Part shown: positions 16,693 to 22,540 of the stretch, piece after piece
Numbering within the stretch: position 1 is the first letter of the stretch
How the letters are laid out: each line of letters opens with the position of its first letter
Virus record (IMG/VR): IMGVR_UViG_3300008259_000313
Location: 1 to 23,695 of that record
Strand: one strand, 5' to 3'
DNA length: 23,695 nucleotides
Source of the DNA: a virus
Notes under the pieces: model-generated
Told to the model about the DNA's origin: nothing
The model's database searches: none
Seen by the model: the letters and a program-made list of their open reading frames with translations, nothing else
Position numbers and translations under genes: made by a program

Positions 16693-17826
16693 TTATTTAT
16701 TTTTTAATTCATTAAGTTCTTTTGATAAATCTTGTATTGCTTTGACAAGAATTGGAACAAGTTTTCCATAAGAAGCTTCAAGTCTCTCAGGATTTTGTTC
16801 ATATACTAAATTTAATGTTTCAGCTAATGCTGCATCTTCCTGAGATTTTTTAAGATCTTGTGCTATGAAACCAAAATCTTTAACATCATGTTTACCATTT
16901 TCATTTCTTTCATCCCACACAAACTCCACTGGTTTAAGAGTATTTACAAAATTAAGTCCTGCAGTTAACTCAGTAACTTCTTTTTTGTCTCTAACATCTG
17001 AGAGTGATGTTATAGAAGTAACAGCACATCTAAGAACTGTATTGCTTGAGTTACCAAGAGTAATTTCATTACTCACAATTGGAGTAGATGGTTCTGCAAG
17101 ATAACCTATTAGTATATTGTTACTTCCAGAACTTAAATAAGATGCACCAGCTTGACCAGTACCGAGCATAACATTATTATTTCCAGAAGTTAATGTCCAA
17201 CCCATTTGATAACCCACAATAGTATTCTGACTTCCGGAATTAAATGTTGCACCAGCTCGCAATCCTAAAGCTGTATTCCCTGTTCCACTAGTTAAACTAG
17301 GTAAACATTCATGTCCAACTGATGTATTACTTGATCCGGTTGCTAAACCTAGAGCTGAAACTCCAATTGCAGTATTATTAATACCAGTTGTTGTACTTGC
17401 CAAAGCATTAAAACCAATTGCTACTTGACCAGGAGTACCAGTATAAAGTTTTAAAGCTTCATATCCAATTGCTACACTGTTGTTACCTACTGTATTTGAA
17501 TATAATGCAAAATTTCCAATTGATATATTTCTATTTCCAGTAACATTAGCAAATAATGAATTCATACCAACAGCAACATTATTACTTCCTGTTGTACAAT
17601 TTACTAATGAATATGTACCAACTGCTGTATTTTGATTTCCTGTTGTTAGTGACCCACCAGCACTACTACCAATTAATGTAGTATTAGAACCTGAAACCAT
17701 TGAAAGACCACCATTTCCAAAAGCAACGTTAGCAGGATCTCCTAGTGGGGAACTTATGTTTACTCCATTTACTCCTACAACATTTGATGATTGAGGAAGT
17801 ATTATATCTACATTAATTTGGCTCAT
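16693..17826 (-). CDS. Tail fibre with C-terminal S74 chaperone domain, copy 1
   Basis: 377 aa, tandem paralogue of the next gene. N-terminus MSQINVDIILPQSSNVVGVNG is followed by about nine YadA-like repeats (NTAVGTYSLVN, NVAVGMNSLF, NISIGNFAL, NSVAIGYEAL, NTAIGVSAL, NTSVGHECL, NTALGLRAG, NTIVGYQMG) between ~45 and 245. S74 domain from ~272, with SDVRDK (S276, D277, R279, K281) and FGFIAQDLK. The two copies are very similar in the first 30 residues and the last ~115 (SITSLSD onward) but differ in number and sequence of the middle repeats, pointing to duplication and diversification of receptor specificity. Trimeric fibre expected, with autocleavage of the chaperone. Confidence 0.85.
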   Translation of the reverse strand: MSQINVDIILPQSSNVVGVNGVNISSPLGDPANVAFGNGGLSMVSGSNTTLIGSSAGGSLTTGNQNTAVGTYSLVNCTTGSNNVAVGMNSLFANVTGNRNISIGNFALYSNTVGNNSVAIGYEALKLYTGTPGQVAIGFNALASTTTGINNTAIGVSALGLATGSSNTSVGHECLPSLTSGTGNTALGLRAGATFNSGSQNTIVGYQMGWTLTSGNNNVMLGTGQAGASYLSSGSNNILIGYLAEPSTPIVSNEITLGNSSNTVLRCAVTSITSLSDVRDKKEVTELTAGLNFVNTLKPVEFVWDERNENGKHDVKDFGFIAQDLKKSQEDAALAETLNLVYEQNPERLEASYGKLVPILVKAIQDLSKELNELKNK

Positions 17827-17911
17827 ATTATATTATTTTAGTAGTAATTATATACACTATATCTATAATATAATAAAAATTATTTAGATAACAAACTTAT
17901 AAGAAGAGTAT

Positions 17912-18043
17912 TTATACTTTGTCCCCGATTTCTAATGTATCAGATATTATATGATCTACATCTAATAACATATCTAGGTTTTCTTGTGTGATTACAATTA
18001 CATTTTCTACAACACCGTCTACTATTATGGCTACTCTTATCAT
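17912..18043 (-). CDS. Small 43-aa protein downstream of the glycine-rich adhesin
   Basis: 43 codons from ATG 18043 to TAA 17912, beginning MIRVAIIVDGVVENVIVITQ and ending ISDTLEIGDKV. The ATG overlaps the stop of the adhesin gene by one base (TAATG), the same junction used four other times in this window, which strongly supports it. The composition (Val/Ile/Asp with VDGVVENVIV) is like the N-terminus of small phage proteins encoded next to tail fibres, some of which act in fibre assembly; that link is a guess. It is followed by an 85-bp AT-rich gap before the first S74 fibre. Confidence 0.75.
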   Translation of the reverse strand: MIRVAIIVDGVVENVIVITQENLDMLLDVDHIISDTLEIGDKV

Positions 18044-19452
18044 TAGAAATATGTTATAATTAAACAAAAACCATTTCCTCCAGTTCCGCCCGCGCCTGAG
18101 TTTGCACCATTTGCAGATGCTCCTCCTCCCCCACCTCCGGCACCAGGACCTCCATTTCCACCCCTACCCCCAGCTATAGTGCCGGCTGCATCTCCAGAAT
18201 TTCCACCACTTCCAGCACTTGCAAAAAATAATCCTGAAGGACTATTTGTTAGTAAACTACCATTATTTCCAGAACTACCTACAGCTGATGCTGTTGAAAC
18301 ACTTGCAATTGTTTGTGTTGTAGCAATACCTGTTATAAGAACACCACCTCCTGTATTAGTTGCATTTACTGTACTAAGGCCCCCACCTATTCCACCTCCC
18401 GTTAATGGTCTAGATAAATAAGTAGTTGAACCTCCTGAAAAAGCACCTGGTCCTAATGTTCCTGTAGCAAAAATAGATGAGCTATACAATACCCCAAACA
18501 TAACTGAGTTTCCTATAGAAGAACCACCTTGTGCAGCAGCAGTTCCTCCAACACCACCAAATCCATTTCCAGTAGTAAGTTTTGCAGTAATAGCAGTACC
18601 TGAACCACCAAATAATGAAAGTCCCCCAGTACCTCCTGGTGAACCATTGGTATCATTAACTGCTATAGCAGGGCCCGAAGTTCCTCCTGTACCAATCCAA
18701 ATATTTTCTGTTGCAGCTAAATTGTCCGCATTTATTTTAGCAATGTTAAAAGAACCAGATGAACCACCACCACCTCCATATCGTGCAGTATTAGTTGCCC
18801 CCCTTCTGCCTGATCCACCTCCTCCACCACCACTAACTAAATAAACCTCTACATATTTTGCTCCAGTAGGTTTAGTCCATACACCACTGCTTAAAAAAAG
18901 TTGAGTATCTATTGCTGAAACACTACTTGTATAATTAGGAATATTTAATGTGGCACCACTTAAAGTAGCTACACCTGATGTTCCTGTAGTAGTTAAAGTT
19001 AATTTTGGTTGATAAGTAGTAGCTGCTGTTGCAGATGTTAAGTATGGAGTTAGTGCAGATGAATCTATATATCCTGCAGGATTAGCTGCATCATACGGAG
19101 TATATCCAAGAGCTGTTACTACATCTGATCCTGTTATACCTGAGATAAATGCATTAGGATTTGTAAGCGGATAATAGGTACTTGCTGCGGTAGCCACAGT
19201 TAAATAACCTGAGAGAGCTGCAGTTGTAATATATCCAGCAGGATTTGAACTTAATGGATAATAATACATGCTATATGTAGATATACCCAAGTTCCAATCT
19301 ACACCAGGGTTTGGATAGGTACCATATAAATCACCCCCGGCTGGCCCTGTAGGTGAACCACCTCCGCCCCCTGTTGTTTTTGGCTTTCCATCTGGACCAG
19401 TTATTTCTATTCCACCACCAAAGACATTACCATTCTTATCAATCAGTTGCAT
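18043..19452 (-). CDS. Glycine-rich tail adhesin
   Basis: 469 aa. The N-terminus (MQLIDKNGNVFGGGIEITGP) leads to a poly-Gly run (28-32) and GPAGGDLYGTYPNPGV (36-51), a motif common in Bacteroidetes phage fibres. Residues ~60-150 repeat YYPLxxxPxGYI...YLT units that look like a triple beta-helix shaft. From ~185 (VWTKPTGAKYVEVYLVSG followed by Gly6) to the end it is a glycine-rich domain with many GGxGG and Gly5-7 runs, ending FCLIITYF. This is the glycine-rich tip domain of phage fibres; similar Gly runs in phage S16 gp38 stack as polyglycine-II helices carrying receptor-binding loops. Probable receptor-binding protein. The start overlaps the upstream gene by 14 bp. Confidence 0.8.
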   Translation of the reverse strand: MQLIDKNGNVFGGGIEITGPDGKPKTTGGGGGSPTGPAGGDLYGTYPNPGVDWNLGISTYSMYYYPLSSNPAGYITTAALSGYLTVATAASTYYPLTNPNAFISGITGSDVVTALGYTPYDAANPAGYIDSSALTPYLTSATAATTYQPKLTLTTTGTSGVATLSGATLNIPNYTSSVSAIDTQLFLSSGVWTKPTGAKYVEVYLVSGGGGGGSGRRGATNTARYGGGGGSSGSFNIAKINADNLAATENIWIGTGGTSGPAIAVNDTNGSPGGTGGLSLFGGSGTAITAKLTTGNGFGGVGGTAAAQGGSSIGNSVMFGVLYSSSIFATGTLGPGAFSGGSTTYLSRPLTGGGIGGGLSTVNATNTGGGVLITGIATTQTIASVSTASAVGSSGNNGSLLTNSPSGLFFASAGSGGNSGDAAGTIAGGRGGNGGPGAGGGGGGASANGANSGAGGTGGNGFCLIITYF

Positions 19453-19750
19453 AGTCTACTCCGTAAATATAGTATGTTGTTCCTGGAATATCTGAATAAG
19501 CAGTTATCTTGTCTCCAGCTTTTAACGCATATTGCAAGTTATCATTAATTGTGTCACCCGCTGCTAGATTAAATTCATATAATACTTCACTAGTAGCTGT
19601 TGATGCATCATATCTTTCTATAGTAAGTACATAAGCTAAAGGATTATAAAACCTCATTGTTAATAGTTTAGTAGATACTACAGCTGTACTACCCGTAGCT
19701 AGTGTAGTACCAAGTACATTTAACTCACCTTGTTCAATGATTTCTGCCAT
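19439..19750 (-). CDS. Small beta-rich virion protein, first gene of the tail module
   Basis: 103 aa, beginning MAEIIEQGELNVLGTTLATG. It is Thr/Ala/Tyr-rich with alternating hydrophobics and no Cys, signal or membrane helix, so a compact beta-sandwich is expected (LTMRFYNPLAYVLTIERYD, then AGDTINDNLQYALKAGDKITAYSD). It heads the adhesin operon right after the terminator at about 19770 and overlaps the glycine-rich adhesin gene by 14 bp. A virion decoration, tail-tip or fibre-adaptor role is inferred from position. Family not recognised. Confidence 0.7.
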   Translation of the reverse strand: MAEIIEQGELNVLGTTLATGSTAVVSTKLLTMRFYNPLAYVLTIERYDASTATSEVLYEFNLAAGDTINDNLQYALKAGDKITAYSDIPGTTYYIYGVDYATD

Positions 19751-19753
19751 ACA

Positions 19754-19785
19754 CTAATATACAAAAAAATCCCCAGCTTTGCAAC
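19754..19785 (-). promoter_or_regulatory. Candidate promoter of the tail module
   Basis: On the minus strand TATATTAG (19761-19754) resembles the -7 box TAnnTTTG, and GTTG (19785-19782) lies 20 bases upstream, resembling -33 TTTG. The box is only 3 bases from the ATG at 19750, so the message would be almost leaderless. It overlaps the terminator, so readthrough and initiation may be linked. Confidence 0.35.
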
Positions 19786-19793
19786 CGGGGATT
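19763..19793 (-). terminator. Intrinsic terminator between accessory block and tail module
   Basis: On the minus strand ATCCCC (19792-19787) pairs with GGGGAT (19774-19769), and the inner bases extend the stem with G-U pairs. Seven T follow (19769-19763). It ends the transcript of the upstream small genes 30-60 bp after their last stop. Confidence 0.85.
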
Positions 19794-19822
19794 GTACCTG
19801 TATGAGAAACAAGGAAAACAGG

Positions 19823-20014
19823 CTAGAGTAGTAGGCCGATTGATAGTGCAATAGCTAACATAACGCCAATGCAAATATTTGCAATTTTAAAATCATCTTC
19901 ATTAATTACATACTGCTGTGAGATTTTATCATACACAGGCTTATATAGTAAATGTGCTATTGCCCATAACATAGCAATAACTGTAAATAATATAATAATT
20001 GCAACTATTCTCAT
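19823..20014 (-). CDS. Small protein with two membrane helices
   Basis: 63 aa from the ATG at 20014, which overlaps the upstream stop (TGATG); a GTG three bases earlier is possible. Helix one covers ~3-24 (IVAIIILFTVIAMLWAIAHLLY), a 20-residue charged loop follows, and helix two covers ~45-63 (IANICIGVMLAIALSIGLLL), ending at the C-terminus. Last gene before the terminator. Such small membrane proteins in early phage clusters can act in superinfection exclusion or membrane takeover; nothing here proves that. It follows an Acb2-like gene, so an anti-defence locus is conceivable. Confidence 0.7.
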   Translation of the reverse strand: MRIVAIIILFTVIAMLWAIAHLLYKPVYDKISQQYVINEDDFKIANICIGVMLAIALSIGLLL

Positions 20015-20268
20015 CACTTCATTTTTAATAGTTTCTCAGATAACAATAATGTTCTTGTGATCTCTCCAATTGCTTGGTCAAACAAAAGACTCTTTACTGG
20101 TGATCTGTTTTCATTATAGTTATCCTTAAGATCTTCTGCTAATTTAGAGAAGGTCTTTCTCAATTCAATAATTTGTTCAGACTCATTGATCTCTTCTGAG
20201 TCCAAACCTACTAAGATATCCCCGAAAGAATATATCTTAGTTTCTTTAAAGGCTACTTGTTCACTCAT
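20014..20268 (-). CDS. 84-aa protein resembling the Acb2/Vs.4 (anti-CBASS) family
   Basis: 84 aa, helical. The pattern SFGDILVGLD at 14-23, a short polar turn, a first helix IIELRKTFSKLAEDLKD (33-49), a variable loop, Ser-Pro-x-x-x-LL, and a second helix QAIGEITRTLLLSEKLLK (65-82) recalls phage proteins of the Acb2/T4 Vs.4 type, which begin FGxxxVGLxF and end with A-x-x-E-x-x-x-A-x-x-x-x-VK. Acb2 forms a hexamer that soaks up cyclic nucleotides and blocks CBASS and related immunity. The resemblance is by eye and short proteins can mislead. It overlaps the DUF3310 gene upstream by ATGA and the membrane-protein gene downstream by one base. Confidence 0.5.
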   Translation of the reverse strand: MSEQVAFKETKIYSFGDILVGLDSEEINESEQIIELRKTFSKLAEDLKDNYNENRSPVKSLLFDQAIGEITRTLLLSEKLLKMK

Positions 20269-20573
20269 AATTTATCTATTCTTCGTTGTAAATATACTAA
20301 AGCTTTTTGTAAATCTTCTTTCTTATTAGAAGTTTTTTTACCAGCTCGTGCTAAATACTTTATAACATTCCCTAGATAAAAGTCTTCATCTAATCCCCAG
20401 GCTTCTAGTACATTAAATACCTCATAAGTATTTCCTGCTCCGCCATAATACTTGGGTCTATCAAGATTTACAAGTCTATCTTCAAGTGGTATCTGTTTAG
20501 ATACTATCTTATCAAACGGTGTTTTCATTTGACTCTGATATATATCTTCTGATTCTTGTGTAAAGTTTACCAT
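20265..20573 (-). CDS. DUF3310 family protein
   Basis: 102 aa. Residues ~40-100 carry the family pattern: PKYYGGAGNTYEVFNVLEAWGL, then DFYLGNVIKYLARAGKK and KKEDLQKALVYLQRRID, matching P-x-[HY]-Y-x-G...E-v-x-x-x-x-e-a-w-g-L...F-x-x-G-N-x-x-K-Y-x-x-R-a-g-k-K...DL-x-K-A-x-x-Y-L. DUF3310 proteins are widespread in phages and sometimes labelled SaV-like or nucleotide kinase, but their biochemical role is not established; a nucleotide-metabolism link is only suspected. Overlaps of 7 bp upstream and 4 bp downstream tie it into the operon. Confidence 0.85.
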   Translation of the reverse strand: MVNFTQESEDIYQSQMKTPFDKIVSKQIPLEDRLVNLDRPKYYGGAGNTYEVFNVLEAWGLDEDFYLGNVIKYLARAGKKTSNKKEDLQKALVYLQRRIDKL

Positions 20574-20773
20574 ACTATTGCAATGTCTCTTTCAGCTACC
20601 ATTACCTTCATTCCGTCCTCAAGCTCTACTGCTTCAGATCCTTGTAGACCAGTGATACCCATGTACACTTTGTCCCTATTGGTTTTTAATTTTTCAAATA
20701 ATTCTCTAGCTTGCAGGTTATCTTCTGCAAGATTAGTTGCCTTTTCCCAAAGTACTTTTTCTTCTAGAGTCAC
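20567..20773 (-). CDS. Small acidic protein of unknown function, probable GTG start
   Basis: 68 aa from GTG 20773 (a TTG at 20779 is the only further upstream option and no ATG is available before residue 38). The N-terminal half is a helix (LEEKVLWEKATNLAEDNLQARELFEKLKTN), the C-terminal half is beta-like (KVYMGITGLQGSEAVELED, then MKVMVAERDIAIVW). No family is recognised. GTG is preferred because the element TATATTTGTCT lies immediately before it exactly as before the ATG at 22410. Overlaps the DUF3310 gene by 7 bp. Confidence 0.6.
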   Translation of the reverse strand: MTLEEKVLWEKATNLAEDNLQARELFEKLKTNRDKVYMGITGLQGSEAVELEDGMKVMVAERDIAIVW

Positions 20774-20776
20774 AGA

Positions 20777-20784
20777 CAAATATA
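20777..20784 (-). promoter_or_regulatory. Start-adjacent TATATTTG element
   Basis: Minus-strand TATATTTG, then TCT, then the GTG start. Matches the -7 consensus TAnnTTTG, but no -33 TTTG is at the expected distance. Could be a promoter giving a leaderless message or an initiation signal. Confidence 0.35.
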
Positions 20785-20792
20785 AACAAAAT

Positions 20793-20930
20793 TTATTTAC
20801 CTTGACCTCTATATAACTTTTTATAGTTTTTGCTAGACTTTAAATTACTAGTTTTCGCTTTAGCATGTACACCTGGACGGGATACTTTTGGACTTTCAAG
20901 CTTAGTTGATATTTCTTTTATTTTTGCCAT
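20793..20930 (-). CDS. 45-aa basic SRPGVHAK peptide, conserved small phage protein
   Basis: 45 codons from ATG 20930 to TAA 20793: starts MAKIKEISTKLESPKV, then SRPGVHAKAKTSNLKSSKNY, and ends KKLYRGQGK. It is strongly basic (13 Lys, 2 Arg) with no acidic residues after position 12. I recall the same signature (RPGVHAK, TS, SKNYKK, Y-x-GQG) in short proteins of many Bacteroidetes and crAss-like phages, so this is a real gene despite its length. The function is unknown; charge and lack of hydrophobic core suggest nucleic-acid binding, perhaps with ribosomes or packaged DNA. It lies 31 bp after the preceding stop and 19 bp before the next start. Confidence 0.8.
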   Translation of the reverse strand: MAKIKEISTKLESPKVSRPGVHAKAKTSNLKSSKNYKKLYRGQGK

Positions 20931-20961
20931 GATATAAATTATTAAGTACTATATAATATAC

Positions 20962-21162
20962 TTAATTTTTTATTACCCGGTTATATGTAATATTGTTTTT
21001 TGCTCTTATGTCTTTGTGAGTAAACTGCCAAAACTCTCCCGTATCATTTAGAATCACAGTGTATATAGTATCTGTTTCATGCCCATATTCAGTTACTAAC
21101 CAAATAACCCCCGGGCCTTTTGGTGTGTTTACTTCTACTCTATTAGTTGGTTCATAGATCAT
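20962..21162 (-). CDS. Small SH3-like beta protein, unknown
   Basis: 66 aa, all beta-like: NRVEVNTPKGPGVIWLVTEYG, then DTIYTVILNDTGEFWQFTHKDIR and ITYNRVIKN. The order 'V-x-x-x-x-G-x-G-x-[IV]' then 'Y-x-V-x-L-x-D-x-G-x-x-W-x-F-x-x-x-D-[IL]-R' is typical of small SH3-fold proteins common in phages and phage-like islands. Binding to nucleic acid or protein is possible. Its start lies inside the end of the transferase-like gene (11-bp overlap), so they are co-expressed. Confidence 0.75.
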   Translation of the reverse strand: MIYEPTNRVEVNTPKGPGVIWLVTEYGHETDTIYTVILNDTGEFWQFTHKDIRAKNNITYNRVIKN

Positions 21163-21826
21163 AATTCTCTATCTTAATTTGTTCATCCCTTTCTACTAGT
21201 CTTGTGTAGAGTTCAATATCTTTACTCCACTCTTTTCCTGTCCAGAATTCAAACCCTGAATAGTTTGACTTATACAGACAGCACTTCTCATATCCCCCCA
21301 ACAAATATACATATTCGCAGCCAAGTAACTTAGCAGTTTCACATTCATACATTTGAGCTACTGTTCCTAGAGAAAGTTTAGGATCAGCATAATCCCAGAT
21401 AAACTGGTATGCTACAAATTGTGTATCAAACTGTTTATACAAACTAATTCCCACCAATGTATCTGCCCAGTACTCTATGACTTTACAATCCTTAAAAGAT
21501 TCTAGTTTAATATCCCGCTTAAATCCATGATATGTACAATACTTATCATACAACTCCACGTAAGCTTCTAGATTACCAGCAACATCCCCGTGTTCTAGTA
21601 TAATTCTTTTAGATAATTTCTTTGTGGTTTTAGTTGGCTTGTATTCTGTTAGATCTATCCGGGTACTTCTTTCATTGTACCACTTCCCCTCCCAGGGAAT
21701 CCATCCCTCTTTGAGTGCATCTATAGAAGATTCATTTTCTTCTAGTATACCATAGGCACAATTCACTATGACTTCTAGATCACTTACTTTACCAAAACCA
21801 TTAATGTGATCAAAATATATTTTCAC
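21152..21826 (-). CDS. Aminoacyl-tRNA-protein transferase-like (ATE1/Bpt) GNAT-fold protein
   Basis: 224 aa. Two regions align by eye with arginyl/leucyl-tRNA-protein transferases. N-terminal: DALKEGWIPWEGKWYN, then RSTRIDLTEYKPTKTTKKL and SKR (36-74), parallel to the ATE 'GWR...Y...C..C...RI...F.PS.SQRR..KR' segment but without its Cys pair. C-terminal: AYQFIWDYADPKLSLGTVAQ, then ECETAKLLGCEYVYLLGGYE and YKSNYSGFEFWTGKEW (139-200), parallel to the 'Y.F.DP.....SLGT...L.EI..A...G...YLGY.I.....YK....P.E...G.W' core. Those enzymes add Arg or Leu from tRNA to protein N-termini and mark them for degradation. Starts at GTG 21826, overlapping the metalloprotease stop (GTGA). Activity is unproven; a diverged GNAT is the alternative. 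Confidence 0.65.
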   Translation of the reverse strand: MKIYFDHINGFGKVSDLEVIVNCAYGILEENESSIDALKEGWIPWEGKWYNERSTRIDLTEYKPTKTTKKLSKRIILEHGDVAGNLEAYVELYDKYCTYHGFKRDIKLESFKDCKVIEYWADTLVGISLYKQFDTQFVAYQFIWDYADPKLSLGTVAQMYECETAKLLGCEYVYLLGGYEKCCLYKSNYSGFEFWTGKEWSKDIELYTRLVERDEQIKIENYDL

Positions 21827-22269
21827 TTTCTTGAGAAGAAGTTCTTCTTTGGTGCTTCTACCTTGGTAGTCTTTAGTTTCTCTATGATCTTGTTTGCTTC
21901 ATCTTCGGCAAACCCAATAACCTCTTCTTCTTTGTCTTTGATATTCCAGTTGTTTAGTAGAATACTCATGTGCATAGTTTCATGCATAACAGCTGTTGCC
22001 TTCTCTGTAGGATTATACTTCTTGAAAGTACCCATGTTCAAAAACAAGAATGGTTTATATGGATCTTTAGCCGTTAGCTTCTTATCCGCGGGATCATAGT
22101 TAGTCCACCCATATATGTAAACACCATTACCCTTAGTCTTGTCTACTTCTTCAGCTTGTGCATCCTGACGGTTTAGACCATGCATTTCCGGGACTTTGTA
22201 ATAGTCAAATATCTCAGTGGCATCATTACCAATGAGTACTATATACTTACCCATGTCTATCTTCTTCAT
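21823..22269 (-). CDS. Putative HExxH zinc metalloprotease-like protein
   Basis: 148 aa. Residues 92-100 read TAVMHETMH, giving HETMH (H96, E97, H100), the HExxH zinc motif in a hydrophobic-flanked helix. Downstream KEEEVIGFAEDEAN (113-126) supplies Glu residues (E116, E122) able to act as third ligand, as in gluzincins. The N-terminal half has GKYIVLIGNDATEIFDYY and LFLNMG, a small alpha/beta domain. No signal peptide, so a cytoplasmic enzyme or zinc-binding protein. Its short length and absence of an obvious pro-region make it a minimal peptidase-like protein. The 3' end overlaps the transferase-like gene by 4 bp (GTGA), so the two are translationally coupled. Confidence 0.7.
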   Translation of the reverse strand: MKKIDMGKYIVLIGNDATEIFDYYKVPEMHGLNRQDAQAEEVDKTKGNGVYIYGWTNYDPADKKLTAKDPYKPFLFLNMGTFKKYNPTEKATAVMHETMHMSILLNNWNIKDKEEEVIGFAEDEANKIIEKLKTTKVEAPKKNFFSRK

Positions 22270-22272
22270 ATA

Positions 22273-22280
22273 CTAATATA
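22273..22280 (-). promoter_or_regulatory. Start-adjacent TATATTAG element
   Basis: Minus-strand TATATTAG, then TAT and the ATG at 22269. The 13 bases TTTGTATATTAGT also precede the gene starting at 19750. See the finding on this element. Confidence 0.35.
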
Positions 22281-22284
22281 CAAA

Positions 22285-22410
22285 TTATTTAGCACACTTA
22301 CTATAGGCATCACACTTCTGGGTAGACTTACATCCAGACATCATGTACCCTATAGCAACTCCTACACATACACCTAATACATATAGGACAAATAGTTTCC
22401 ATTTTTCCAT
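22285..22410 (-). CDS. 41-aa small lipoprotein
   Basis: 41 codons from ATG 22410 to TAA 22285. The N-terminus MEKWKLF leads into a hydrophobic stretch (VLYVLGVCVGVAIGYMMSGC, 8-27) with a lipobox-like MSGC, then a short Cys-containing tail KSTQKCDAYSKCAK. This is a lipoprotein signal with a 14-residue mature tail, alternatively a single-helix membrane peptide. Tiny lipoproteins of this GCKS type occur in phages of Bacteroidetes and might alter the cell envelope, for example against superinfection; that is inference. It is the first minus-strand gene after the divergent region, 15 bp before the metalloprotease start. Confidence 0.75.
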   Translation of the reverse strand: MEKWKLFVLYVLGVCVGVAIGYMMSGCKSTQKCDAYSKCAK

Positions 22411-22414
22411 AAGA

Positions 22415-22422
22415 CAAATATA
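22415..22422 (-). promoter_or_regulatory. Start-adjacent TATATTTG element, candidate leftward promoter
   Basis: Minus-strand TATATTTG, then TCTT and the ATG at 22410. It matches the TAnnTTTG -7 box and sits where the leftward operon must begin. TTTG at 22436-22433 is too close (10-base spacer) to be a normal -33 box. Confidence 0.45.
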
Positions 22423-22432
22423 ATACAAATAA

Positions 22433-22464
22433 CAAAGGCCCGGGCTTTCAACTCCAGACCTTTG
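22433..22464 (-). other. 11-bp hairpin in the divergent region
   Basis: As minus-strand RNA, CAAAGGUCUGG pairs with CCGGGCCUUUG (two G-U pairs) around a 10-nt loop. The plus-strand RNA would have A-C mismatches at those two places, so the structure favours the minus strand. It could be a weak terminator, a 5' structure of the leftward transcript or a protein site. Confidence 0.55.
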
Positions 22465-22540
22465 CTACTTGTTTTTGATAGCTCAGCAAACATACAACTA
22501 AATTTTAAAACTCCAAACCGGTAGGAGAAATTTTTTATTC

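Noticed and set aside
12265-19750. Diversity-generating retroelement acting on the adhesins
   Set aside because: No reverse transcriptase, template repeat or adenine-biased repeat pair is visible in the window.
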